A stretch of 51,260 bases of DNA. Origin: UBA4572 sp049965515 (GTDB lineage: Bacteria > Nitrospirota > Leptospirillia > Leptospirillales > Leptospirillaceae). Below the pieces are notes generated by a model. The model ran no database searches. It saw only the letters and a program-made list of their open reading frames with translations, and was not told where the DNA came from. The DNA is taken from the NCBI GenBank assembly GCA_049965515.1, contig JBMFWG010000008.1, forward strand, positions 1-51,260, given 5' to 3'. Positions within the stretch are counted from its first letter, which is position 1, and every line of letters starts with the position of its first letter. The translations under genes were made by a program, and so were the position numbers. This document shows positions 1 through 7,880 of the stretch, piece by piece.

Positions 1-75
1 GCTTAGTCCGCCGTCGGAATCCCCTTCCTTTCCGCTTCTGCGGCGAGCGAAGCGAGAGGAAGGGGAGGATGTCAA
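1..75 (+). mobile_element. Right end of an IS200/IS605-family element
   Basis: A long imperfect hairpin spans 21-65: bases 21-29 pair with 57-65 and 33-38 with 49-54, leaving a loop at 39-48. It is followed by GGATGTCAA ending at 75. A subterminal hairpin followed by a terminal TCAA is the known right-end layout of IS605/IS608-type elements. A TAG at 4-6 could be the stop codon of a tnpB lying outside the window. The boundary at 75 is inferred because homology to a host gene (DUF4276) resumes immediately after it. No target-site duplication is expected, since this family transposes as single-stranded DNA. Confidence 0.62.
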
Positions 76-382
76 TCCTTATGTTTCCATGCATGAGATT
101 GAGGCCTTGTATTTTAGTGATCCTCCTTGCTTATCAGAAGAGCTTGGAGTTGATGAATCAGAAATTGACATGATCTTAAACAAGTTCGGCGAACCAGAAA
201 GTATCAATGATCACCCACATACCGCTCCATCAAAACGACTTGAAGCCCTCTCTAAGGGAAGCGACTTTAAGAAGACAACGACCGGCCTTGCAATAGCTGA
301 GAAAATCGGGATTAAAAAAATGAGGGAACGCTGTTCCCTCTTTGACTCTTGGCTCATGAATATGGAGAGACTCCTATTTTGA
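76..382 (+). pseudogene. 3' fragment of a DUF4276 family gene
   Basis: The frame reads PYVSMHEIEALYFSDP from 77 onward and continues with INDHPHTAPSKRL and AEKIGIKKMRERCSLFDSWL. These match my memory of the C-terminal half of DUF4276 proteins (HEFEAL-FSDP, then ETAPSKRL, then the AEKIGL-R-CPHF-WL ending). The homologous reading starts before the first ATG at 89 and begins right after the insertion-sequence end at 75, so the gene looks split by the insertion. DUF4276 proteins are often encoded beside AAA ATPases in putative defence islands, but no such partner is visible here. The remnant is about 100 codons, roughly half a normal family member, and is probably non-functional unless read from an insertion-sequence promoter. 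Confidence 0.7.
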
Positions 383-497
383 GAACAAATAGAATATTTC
401 TGCATGTTATGATAGTGTGAACTTGAGTCTTCCATGATGAGGTCCAGTCGATATCCCAATGACCTTTTCCCTCCGGCAATGCGCTGAAGGAGTCCTT

Positions 498-1499
498 ATG
501 AAAAGAATAATTGCGTTATCCGTAGCGGTTCTGGTCTTTAATGCCGGCCTATCAGAGAGAGGGATGGCCCAGCCCTTGGTCCCCCTTCCCCCCTCCCCTC
601 CCGTCCCGCTTTCGAACCTTCAGACACCCGCCAAGGTCGCCCTGGGGAAAAAGCTTTTTTTTGATCCGAAGCTTTCGGTCAATGGATCCATTAGTTGTGC
701 TTTTTGTCATATGCCCAAGGCAGGATATGCGGATCCCCGTCCTGTTTCGATTGGTGTGGGAGGAAAGCGGGGAGGAAGAAATGCCCCGTCGGTCCTCAAT
801 GCCGCCTACCTCGATCGGCAGTTCTGGGATGGTCGTGCCGGAAGCCTGGAAGAGCAGGCGATCGGACCTCTTACAAATCCTGTCGAAATGGAAAACCCCA
901 CCAACCAGAGTGTCGTCGACCGACTCCGGAAGATCCCTTTTTATAGCCAATCCTTTCGGGAGATTTTCGGAGGGGATGTCTCGATCGATCGAATCGGGGA
1001 AGCCATTGCCGCCTATGAGCGGACGCTCCTTACGCCAAATACTCCCTATGACCGATATCTGATGGGAGAAAAAAATGCCCTGTCTCCCAGTGCCAAAAAA
1101 GGCTTTCTTCTCTTCAAGGGAAAAGCCCGCTGTGCTCTTTGTCACTCGGGAGCGCTTCTCTCCGACCAGGCCTATCACAACCTGGGGGTTCCCCAGACAG
1201 GCACACTTTCGAAAGATGTCGGTCGCTATGCAATTTCACATAACCCGAACGACATGGGAAAGTTCAGAACTTCACCCTTGAGAAATATCGCGCTCACGTC
1301 TCCCTATATGCATGACGGGACCTTCAGGACTCTGAGGGAAGTCGTAGATTTTTTTGACAAAGGGGGAGGGAAATCACCCTACAAGACGAAGGACCCGATC
1401 ATCCGGCCCCTTCATCTGACAAAACAGGAAAAAATTGAGCTTGTAGACTTTCTCCTGGCGCTGAGCGGAGAAACACCGTCTGAAAAAAATCAGCCCTGA
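498..1499 (+). CDS. Di-haem cytochrome-c peroxidase (CcpA/MauG family)
   Basis: Predicted periplasmic enzyme reducing hydrogen peroxide with electrons from a c-type cytochrome. Two haem c sites are visible, CAFCH at residues 67-71 and CALCH at 212-216, with the family motifs RNAPSVLNAAY, FWDGRAGSLEEQA and RTSPLRNIALTSPYMHDG in order. The start was set at ATG 498, which has AAGGAG five bases upstream and gives a clean signal peptide (MKRIIALSVAVLVF, cleavage near AQ). An earlier ATG at 459 would add 13 non-signal residues. At 333 residues the length is normal. Peroxide protection or a methylamine-type maturation role cannot be told apart by sequence. It stands alone, followed by a 50-base gap to the mla genes. 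Confidence 0.9.
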   Translation: MKRIIALSVAVLVFNAGLSERGMAQPLVPLPPSPPVPLSNLQTPAKVALGKKLFFDPKLSVNGSISCAFCHMPKAGYADPRPVSIGVGGKRGGRNAPSVLNAAYLDRQFWDGRAGSLEEQAIGPLTNPVEMENPTNQSVVDRLRKIPFYSQSFREIFGGDVSIDRIGEAIAAYERTLLTPNTPYDRYLMGEKNALSPSAKKGFLLFKGKARCALCHSGALLSDQAYHNLGVPQTGTLSKDVGRYAISHNPNDMGKFRTSPLRNIALTSPYMHDGTFRTLREVVDFFDKGGGKSPYKTKDPIIRPLHLTKQEKIELVDFLLALSGETPSEKNQP

Positions 1500-1548
1500 T
1501 TATTGAAAAATCCATTGATCTCACAGGTTACTGCCTGAGGTAAGACAC

Positions 1549-2328
1549 ATCGGAATTCTTGAATCCATTAGCCCCCGAAGGCTTTACCATTATTTTAGGG
1601 ACCTCGTTCAAATCATTCTGACAAGCGTCCATGATCTGATACGGCAGACGCTCTCCAGAACGATCTCTCTCCATCTCTACCTTCATGCCACCGTGACGGC
1701 AGGGCTGAGCGCCCTGCCGATTATCACCGTGGTGGCACTGCTTGTCGGGGCCGGGGTAGTGGCAGAGGCGGGAATCGAACTTCCCAAACTGGGTATTCAA
1801 AATCTTGTAGGAAAGATCGTCCTCCATGTGATATTCGGGATTGTGGGCCCCTTTGCCACCGCCCTTATCGTTATCGCCCGTTCAACGTCCGGGCTTGCGG
1901 TGGAAATCGGCAACATGCGGGTCTCCGGAGAACTTGATACCATTGAGATGTTGGGAGTCAGCATCTCCTATCTCATCATCACTCCAAACATCATCGGGAT
2001 TATCGTTTCGACCATTGCCCTGACCTTCTATTTTGGTATCATTGCCATGGCCGGAGGTTTTGCCATGGCACTCATGGGGCTCTCCATGCCGGTGGCAACA
2101 CTCGTCCGGATGATCGAAATGAATATTCGTCTTTCCGATCTTCTTCTTCCCCTTCTCGAGGGACTCTTTTACGGATTGATCATCTCTTCCGTAAGCGTCT
2201 ATCATGGACTGCGCGTCAGGCGATCGGCCAGAGAAGTTCCCAAAGAGACGAGACTCGCTCTGGTGAGCGCCCTAGCGCTATCGACAGTGGCCCTTAGCCT
2301 CTACCTGATCTTTTCCTCTTTAACCTAG
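1549..2328 (+). CDS. mlaE: MlaE-type ABC permease (phospholipid/intermembrane transport), unusual start
   Basis: Inner-membrane permease of an MCE-type lipid transport system. Recognisable parts are the ALPIITVVALLVGAGVV segment, the conserved ARSTSGLAVEIGNMRVSGELDTIEMLG loop and several hydrophobic helices. The first standard start in frame is GTG 1693 (211 residues). The frame is open back to 1519, and the extra part reads GILESISPRRLYHYF-RDLVQIIL, like the amphipathic N-terminus of MlaE. Starting at AUC 1549 or AUU 1555 gives 259 or 257 residues, the usual family length, and GAGGT at 1537-1541 lies seven bases before 1549. A non-AUG start is inferred. A short protein from 1693 or a damaged start are the alternatives. 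The mlaF- and mlaD-like genes follow. Confidence 0.8.
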   Translation: MGILESISPRRLYHYFRDLVQIILTSVHDLIRQTLSRTISLHLYLHATVTAGLSALPIITVVALLVGAGVVAEAGIELPKLGIQNLVGKIVLHVIFGIVGPFATALIVIARSTSGLAVEIGNMRVSGELDTIEMLGVSISYLIITPNIIGIIVSTIALTFYFGIIAMAGGFAMALMGLSMPVATLVRMIEMNIRLSDLLLPLLEGLFYGLIISSVSVYHGLRVRRSAREVPKETRLALVSALALSTVALSLYLIFSSLT

Positions 2329-2377
2329 GGAAATATCAGATGTGGAGATGCCGCAGTCTTAAAAGACAGGATACGGC

Positions 2378-3082
2378 GTGGAGATATTGATCGACTTTGA
2401 AGAGGCGTCAATTGGATATAGCCAAGACCATCCGCTTGTCTCCCGGCTGACCCTTTCGATCAAGAAGGGCGAACATTGCCTGATTATGGGAGATAGCGGA
2501 GTCGGGAAATCGGCCCTTGTCAAAACGATCCTGGGAATCCTTTGTGTGTGGGAAGGCCAATTTCAGCTCTTTGAACGAGAAATGATCGATCCTCCAGCCG
2601 TTCTTCTTTCCTACATACGAAAAAAAATTGGACTGCTTCCCGATCGGGGGATCCTCCTTCAGGGGATGACGGTTTACCAGAACCTGGCATTACAGCTCAA
2701 GTATGGCCATTTTCTGGCCACGAACCGGATCGAAGATCGGCTTGACCCCTATCTTGAAGAGTTTGGGCTCCACCCTCTTCTTGAGCGTTATCCCTGCGAT
2801 CTGAATGCGGACCAGGCAAAAAAAGTCGGTTTTGTCCGAGCCATCATAAACAACCCCGACCTTCTGATTCTTGACGATCCCTATGAAGGGCTTGATGACC
2901 ATGGGATCAGAAGGATCAATGATGCGCTTCAACGAATTGTGTCAGAGGGAGAAACAACCATCCTTCTTTTTTCACGAAAAAGGATTCTGCCGGGACCATT
3001 CTATAAGAAAATCGGATATTTGACCCCTCAAGGTCTGAGTGCCTCCGGCGACATCCATCGACTATCAGGAAGAGAGTCTTAA
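2378..3082 (+). CDS. mlaF: MlaF-like ABC ATPase with degenerate motifs
   Basis: ATPase partner of the MlaE permease, 234 residues from a GTG start. Walker A is intact (GDSGVGKSA, residues 38-46). The rest is eroded. The Q-loop position in LLPDRGILL carries Asp instead of Gln. The signature reads LNADQAKK (142-149) rather than LSGGQ. Walker B is DLLILDDP (161-168) with Asp167 where the catalytic Glu belongs. The switch region TTILLFSRKR has no histidine. Position between mlaE and mlaD supports the MlaF role. The changes suggest slow or partner-dependent ATP hydrolysis, which is inference. No other ATPase for this operon is in the window. Confidence 0.8.
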   Translation: MEILIDFEEASIGYSQDHPLVSRLTLSIKKGEHCLIMGDSGVGKSALVKTILGILCVWEGQFQLFEREMIDPPAVLLSYIRKKIGLLPDRGILLQGMTVYQNLALQLKYGHFLATNRIEDRLDPYLEEFGLHPLLERYPCDLNADQAKKVGFVRAIINNPDLLILDDPYEGLDDHGIRRINDALQRIVSEGETTILLFSRKRILPGPFYKKIGYLTPQGLSASGDIHRLSGRES

Positions 3083-3178
3083 GCACGCTCAATATCAAGG
3101 TCACTCAAAGAAAAAGGAGAGTCTGACAGGGATTTTCACTCCCGGACACAAGCGTCAGGGATTGTCGGCAAAAACACG

Positions 3179-4090
3179 ATGAAACTTCACCACATCCATC
3201 AAGCCAACGAAAAAAAAATCGAACAGCTGGCGGGGATCTTTTTGCTCATTCCCCTTATCGGGTTCATCTTTGGACTCTATGAAATCGGGGTCCATCAGCA
3301 TGTATTCGACAAAAGATTCCACCTTTATACCATCCTCGACCAGACCTATGGAATTGTTCCGGGAACTCCGGTCAAGCTTGCCGGCCTTGATGTCGGAGAG
3401 GTAGACTCCGTCGACTTCACCAAGCTCAATCAAATCAAAGTCTCCATGAAAATCCTGAAAAAATATCAAAATCTCATTCGCAAAGATTCTTTTGTGTCTG
3501 TCAAGAAATCCGGGATCATCTCCGGCGACGTCTCTCTCCGCATCAGCATAGGAACTCCCTGGATCCCCGAAATTGCAAGCAATGCCAAGATCCGGGCAGA
3601 AACCCCGCTGACAATGGAACAAATCATGGCAAAACTGAATCCGACCATCATCGACCTTCAGCGAATCGTCCGAAACATCGCCGATCTCTCAAGCTCCATC
3701 GACCGCGGCAAGGGAACGGTCGGAGCCATCCTCAGAAAACAGGAAATCTACGATGAGCTCCAGAAGACGACACTCAATGTCAAGGAAACATCTGAAAACA
3801 TCAAAAACATGAGCAACGACCTTCCGACTCTCATCAAAAAACTGCAGGGCATTGCGGACGATGTCAAGAAAGCGACTCCCCGCCTTCCCGAGATTACACA
3901 GAAGACGACCACGGTCCTCTCGGCCACGGACAGAACGGTCAACTCCACCCAGACAATTCTGAACGGGGTGAAGCAGAGTTGGCCGATCAAAAATCTCATT
4001 CCCCCGCCTCCGGCCCCTCTTGATGCCATCGGACAGGGACAGAGGCCTCCTCTTCCCCTCCCCTCAACCGGAGGAGGGAGCCACCCATGA
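3179..4090 (+). CDS. mlaD: MCE-domain protein, MlaD-like
   Basis: Substrate-binding subunit of the MlaFED-type lipid transporter, anchored in the inner membrane with its MCE domain in the periplasm. One membrane segment lies near residues 19-37 (GIFLLIPLIGFIFGLYE). The MCE domain follows, with the typical YGIVPGTPVKLAGLDVGEV and SGIISGDVSLRI stretches. Residues about 150-270 form a long polar helical region (LQRIVRNIADLSSSIDRGKGTVGAIL and on), and the end is proline-rich. At 303 residues it is longer than Escherichia coli MlaD and resembles the longer MCE proteins of other phyla. Its stop overlaps the next start (ATGA at 4087-4090), which indicates coupling. Confidence 0.88.
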   Translation: MKLHHIHQANEKKIEQLAGIFLLIPLIGFIFGLYEIGVHQHVFDKRFHLYTILDQTYGIVPGTPVKLAGLDVGEVDSVDFTKLNQIKVSMKILKKYQNLIRKDSFVSVKKSGIISGDVSLRISIGTPWIPEIASNAKIRAETPLTMEQIMAKLNPTIIDLQRIVRNIADLSSSIDRGKGTVGAILRKQEIYDELQKTTLNVKETSENIKNMSNDLPTLIKKLQGIADDVKKATPRLPEITQKTTTVLSATDRTVNSTQTILNGVKQSWPIKNLIPPPPAPLDAIGQGQRPPLPLPSTGGGSHP

Positions 4091-5031
4091 CCTTAGTGAA
4101 ACAAATGGGAACCGGCCTCATGGGTGCCGGAATACTTTTATGTTTTTCCGCCTGTGCTGGAGCCCCGATCAAACATCCGAACAGGCTTCAGGCAGCCGCA
4201 CATCTTGGAAGTGCTCAGGAGCTTCTTCTTAAAAACCATCCCCGACAGGCCATCCTTTCTGTCAAAAAGGCCCTGGCCCTCCATCGAATTTCAGGGGACT
4301 ACAACGGGACAATCTCTGATATGAACCGGCTGGCGAGATTGTCAATCCTTATTGGAAGGCCCGATCAGGCCAGAAAATGGATAGACCGGGCCCTTCTCTT
4401 TGAGTCTGTCGCCGATGCCCCTGACCTCAAGGCCGAAACTCTTCTTCTCGGGTCAGAAATCGCCTCCGAAAAATCCCAGGAGGCTTGGATCGCCGAGGCC
4501 AGAAAATCGATCGATTCCCTCGCCGGAAACCGGGAAGACGCCCGTCAACGGCTTCTTTCCAGACTTTACCAGATTCAGGCGGAGCGACTGTCGCTCCAAA
4601 AGAAGTACCCCCAGGCCGGAAATCTCTATAAAAAGGCCCTCACTCTCGATGAGTCGAGGGGAAATCAACTGTCCATCGCCACAGATCTAGCTGGTCTTGC
4701 TCGAAACGATCTTCTTTCCGGCCATATCAATCAGGCGCTGGACTCTTTTTCCCGAGCCGAAAAAATTGATCGGGCACTCCATAATTCTTCCGGGCTTGCC
4801 TTTGACCTTGAAGGTCAGGCTCTGGCCCACATCTCCAAGGGGGAGTATGACCTTGCCGCCCGGGACATGCTCACAGCCTCAGGGATCCAATTGGCGCTTG
4901 GGCACAGGGATCTGGCGCAAAACGACCTCGCCTCAATCAAAACCTTTGCCTCAAAGATTGGAGGAGTTCGGCCAGGAGAGATCCGGGCCATTCTCGATCA
5001 ATGGCTCAGCTCCCACGGGGATCAGGAGTAA
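4087..5031 (+). CDS. TPR-containing lipoprotein of the mla operon
   Basis: Secreted 314-residue protein with a lipoprotein-like signal: hydrophobic LMGAGILLCFSAC with the candidate lipidated Cys23. The rest is helical and contains tetratricopeptide-like repeats (for example QAILSVKKALALHRISGDYNGTISDMNRLA and QAGNLYKKALTLDESRGNQLSIATDLAGLA). Start overlap with mlaD (ATGA) ties it to lipid transport. It occupies the slot where other mla operons encode MlaC or an outer-membrane partner, but it is not related to either by eye. A periplasmic scaffold for the MCE complex is a reasonable guess and no more. The last 10 bases overlap the convergent gene on the minus strand. Confidence 0.72.
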   Translation: MTLVKQMGTGLMGAGILLCFSACAGAPIKHPNRLQAAAHLGSAQELLLKNHPRQAILSVKKALALHRISGDYNGTISDMNRLARLSILIGRPDQARKWIDRALLFESVADAPDLKAETLLLGSEIASEKSQEAWIAEARKSIDSLAGNREDARQRLLSRLYQIQAERLSLQKKYPQAGNLYKKALTLDESRGNQLSIATDLAGLARNDLLSGHINQALDSFSRAEKIDRALHNSSGLAFDLEGQALAHISKGEYDLAARDMLTASGIQLALGHRDLAQNDLASIKTFASKIGGVRPGEIRAILDQWLSSHGDQE

Positions 5032-6404
5032 TAAAAAGTCCCTTCAACGGAAGACGGTCCGTCGACTTTGAGGAGGATCTGTTCGAAAAAAGTCCCCACG
5101 GAAGGCGACAGCTCAAGGGGATAGGGGACAAGAACGACGTGGTAATGAAGCCCTTTCTCGAGAGTCCCCGAGCTGGAAAATTTTGTGAGGGATTTGAGGA
5201 TTCGATTCAGAACGGCTTGTCCTTGAGCCTCTCCGGCTTCCAGCAACTGAATCAAAAGTAAATCGGGTCGGGGTCGCATCACCCAGTCTGTTGGCCGGAG
5301 AGTGGCAGAAACCGTGCTTGTAAAACGGCTCCAAGCCAACTCAAGGGGAGCGGCCCCGTATCGTTTCTCGACCTCCTCTTGATTGTCTATGCGAAAAGCG
5401 ATCATGGAAAAGGGAATCCCCATCTTCTTCGTCTTGGAGAGCGCCTCCATCAAGCGATTCATGGTGGCACGATAATCGAGCGAGCCAGTGGAATCTTTCG
5501 TTGTGAGAGTCGGATCGGTGCCTCCGCTTTCTTGGCGAACGATCAGAGATTTCAGAAGATGGAGCGATTCCTTGACATTGTCCTGCCAGTTGTCGGGAGG
5601 GCGAGAGACTGTCATCTCCACCATGAGAACGCAGAACTCTCCCCCATCGCCCACAAAAGGATAGACCCAGGAATCAACCAACCCAAGAGTCCCGCTTTTG
5701 GGAACAAAGGTAAGGGTTCTCAAAGGGCTGTTGAACACGATTTCAGGCGGGGAAATCGAAGTTCCCAGAAGAGTGAAATCCTCCCCGCTGCTGACCCCGC
5801 AGATCCGGAACTGATCGTCGGGCTCATCGTACCGAAAGAGGGTGAGGCGAGCCGATCTCCCACCTGCCCCCAAGGAGACTCGAAGGGAATCCAGAACGCT
5901 GTCCATTCTTTTCACAGCCTTTTCCGGCGGAAGATCTCTTCCGGACCAAACATCTTCTTCGGTGGCCTTGATGACTTCCTTCAGGGGAACGGAGCCCCCA
6001 GACGAATGCCCATAACCACCTCCGCCGAACCGTCCGGCATTTTTCCGGACCAGCTCCATACCCTCCCGGAGATTGAGGTTCTGACGTCTGATGATGATGA
6101 AAAAGGCGATTCCTCCACTAAAAAACATGACAGCACTGAGAAAAACAAGAATCGGATGGGTTTTGAGGGACCTCTCCCACAGGGGGTCATCGGGGCTTGC
6201 ATTGACCGACGAAAGCCCCAGATCTTGTCTCAGGTATTTTTCCGATTTTTTGAGATCACTGAAGCTCACATCAAGAAAAAAGGGAGGGGCTGAGATGCTC
6301 CCGCACCCGTCGCATCCGAAACTCCCGACCCCTCCCATGGGAGAAAGGCGGAAGAGGCCAAGCAAGAAAATGAAAAGAAAAATCCAGAATCCTTTTTTAT
6401 TCAT
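5022..6404 (-). CDS. Membrane protein with degenerate GGDEF-like domain
   Basis: 460 residues: an N-terminal hydrophobic signal (residues 6-19), a short exported part with a CDGC pair (31-34), a membrane segment near 83-105, a middle region about 165-290 that could be GAF-like, and a C-terminal domain about 308-440. The last domain follows the GGDEF fold pattern (PFSMIAFRIDNQEEVEKRYG, then LRPTDWVMRPRPDLLLIQL), but the GGDEF loop itself reads RPRPD, so diguanylate cyclase activity is unlikely. It may bind nucleotides or act as a protein scaffold, which is inference. It is divergent from the class III cyclase across 117 bases, so both may share regulation. Domain calls for the middle part are weak. 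Confidence 0.6.
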   Translation of the reverse strand: MNKKGFWIFLFIFLLGLFRLSPMGGVGSFGCDGCGSISAPPFFLDVSFSDLKKSEKYLRQDLGLSSVNASPDDPLWERSLKTHPILVFLSAVMFFSGGIAFFIIIRRQNLNLREGMELVRKNAGRFGGGGYGHSSGGSVPLKEVIKATEEDVWSGRDLPPEKAVKRMDSVLDSLRVSLGAGGRSARLTLFRYDEPDDQFRICGVSSGEDFTLLGTSISPPEIVFNSPLRTLTFVPKSGTLGLVDSWVYPFVGDGGEFCVLMVEMTVSRPPDNWQDNVKESLHLLKSLIVRQESGGTDPTLTTKDSTGSLDYRATMNRLMEALSKTKKMGIPFSMIAFRIDNQEEVEKRYGAAPLELAWSRFTSTVSATLRPTDWVMRPRPDLLLIQLLEAGEAQGQAVLNRILKSLTKFSSSGTLEKGLHYHVVLVPYPLELSPSVGTFFEQILLKVDGPSSVEGTFYYS

Positions 6405-6521
6405 GCCGTCCTCACACCTGTTGACACTGACGTCCCCTCATTGGCTTTTCGGAAAAAATCTCCACTCCCTGAATCTCCTTTCGCCTCTCATCCTCTGGTC
6501 TGACTCTCCGACGCTCATACG

Positions 6522-7880
6522 ATGAGAATCCCCCTGTTTTTTAAGATCTTCGGACTTTCCCTTCTCGTGATCGGCCCCATCCTGCTGCTGGGATACGTCC
6601 TTTTAGCAAAGTCGATTCTTCTCGAAACACGCAACCAAATCTGGGCGGACAACCGTCTTCTCATGAAGGAGCTCTCCAGCTCTCTCGCCATTCCCCTTCT
6701 CAATGAGGATCGTCTGGGAATCGAAGACAACATTGCCGTCTTCGAACACGCCAACGGAGTCCTTGATATCCGGGTTCGAGATCGACAAGGTCACATCATG
6801 GGAGAGCTCTTTCCCCATCATAGAATAAACGGCCCCACAAAAACACAACCGCCGATCCATCCTTCGGACAGATCCTCCGTGACTTCCGGAAATGAACACC
6901 CCGCCCCTTCTCCTCTCACTCTCCATACACGGATCACCTTCCAGGGGATTCCTGTCGGCACGGTGGCACTCTCCATATCCGATGCTCCCTATCGGAGGAT
7001 CCGTGAAAAAATCAGGGAGACCTTTCTTTTGTTGGGTGGAGGCAGTCTGGCGCTGGCTTTTGCCGGATCACTCCTTCTTGCCGCCTTCATCTCCCGTCCG
7101 ATCAGGGAGCTTCGGGACGCCGCCCTGAAGCTGATCACCGGAGAGTTCGTCCCGGTGAGAACTCCGGCCATTGCCGATGAAACCAGCGATCTCGTGACGG
7201 CCTTCAACCAAATGGCTGGAGAGATCCTCCACAAAAGACTTCTGGAAAAAGCTCTGGATCGTTATGTCTCACGAGATGTGGCCGAATCGCTTATCCTTCA
7301 CCCCGAGCGCATTCATCTCGGAGGGGTGAGGCAGGAAACAGTCATCCTCTTTTGTGATATCCGGAATTTTACACGCCTCTCTTCACAACTTCCTCCAGAA
7401 GAAGTTGTGGAGATCCTCAACAGCTACTTTGACGCCTTTATCGATATGGTCTTCCGCTATCGAGGTTCCGTCAACAATATCATGGGGGACGGCCTCATGA
7501 TCGTTTTTGGAATCCCGGAGTTTCTTCCGGATCATCCCGAACTGGCCCTCAACTGTGCACTTGAGATGCGAGCGTCTATCGAAGCTCTTTCGGAGGAAAG
7601 AAAGAGGGCGGGGAAACCTCATGCCGATTTTGGATTCGGCCTTCATGCCGGCGTCGGGATTCTGGGAAACATCGGATCCCGCAACCGAATGGAGTATACT
7701 ATCATTGGTGAGGCAGTGAATCTGGCTGCCAAACTTCAACAGGAAGCGTCGGCGGGAGAGATTCTTGTCACCGAGGCCCTCCTGAAGAGGATTCCTGAAA
7801 ACAACCGTCCCACAATCCGGGAAAAGAGATCCATTTCCCCTGCCGGAGTCGACCATTTACTTGAGGTCTATGTCATCTAA
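6522..7880 (+). CDS. Membrane-bound class III adenylate/guanylate cyclase
   Basis: Predicted sensor cyclase making a cyclic nucleotide from ATP or GTP. There are two membrane helices (about 9-29 and 168-190) around a periplasmic sensing part, then a HAMP linker (SRPIRELRDAALKL to DLVTAFNQMA) and the catalytic domain from about 265. Metal-binding Asp279 (ILFCDIRNF) and Asp323 (MGDGLMIVFG) are present, as is Asn400 (EAVNLAAKL). Two usual catalytic residues differ: the base-contacting Lys position is Asn319, and the transition-state Arg position is Lys404. Whether it makes cAMP, cGMP or neither is therefore open. It overlaps the following lipoprotein gene. Confidence 0.85.
   Translation: MRIPLFFKIFGLSLLVIGPILLLGYVLLAKSILLETRNQIWADNRLLMKELSSSLAIPLLNEDRLGIEDNIAVFEHANGVLDIRVRDRQGHIMGELFPHHRINGPTKTQPPIHPSDRSSVTSGNEHPAPSPLTLHTRITFQGIPVGTVALSISDAPYRRIREKIRETFLLLGGGSLALAFAGSLLLAAFISRPIRELRDAALKLITGEFVPVRTPAIADETSDLVTAFNQMAGEILHKRLLEKALDRYVSRDVAESLILHPERIHLGGVRQETVILFCDIRNFTRLSSQLPPEEVVEILNSYFDAFIDMVFRYRGSVNNIMGDGLMIVFGIPEFLPDHPELALNCALEMRASIEALSEERKRAGKPHADFGFGLHAGVGILGNIGSRNRMEYTIIGEAVNLAAKLQQEASAGEILVTEALLKRIPENNRPTIREKRSISPAGVDHLLEVYVI

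Noticed and set aside
1755..1790. Minus-strand stretch resembling a tRNA 3' end (TTCGATTCCCGCC followed by a CTCTGCCAC-like acceptor)
   Set aside because: No complementary 5' acceptor strand or anticodon arm lies at the right distance, and the bases are conserved mlaE codons.
4340..4352. 13-base exact repeat of the insertion-sequence boundary (70-82), TGTCAATCCTTAT
   Set aside because: It lies in frame in the TPR lipoprotein gene with no hairpin or insertion-sequence sequence around it, so it is most likely chance.
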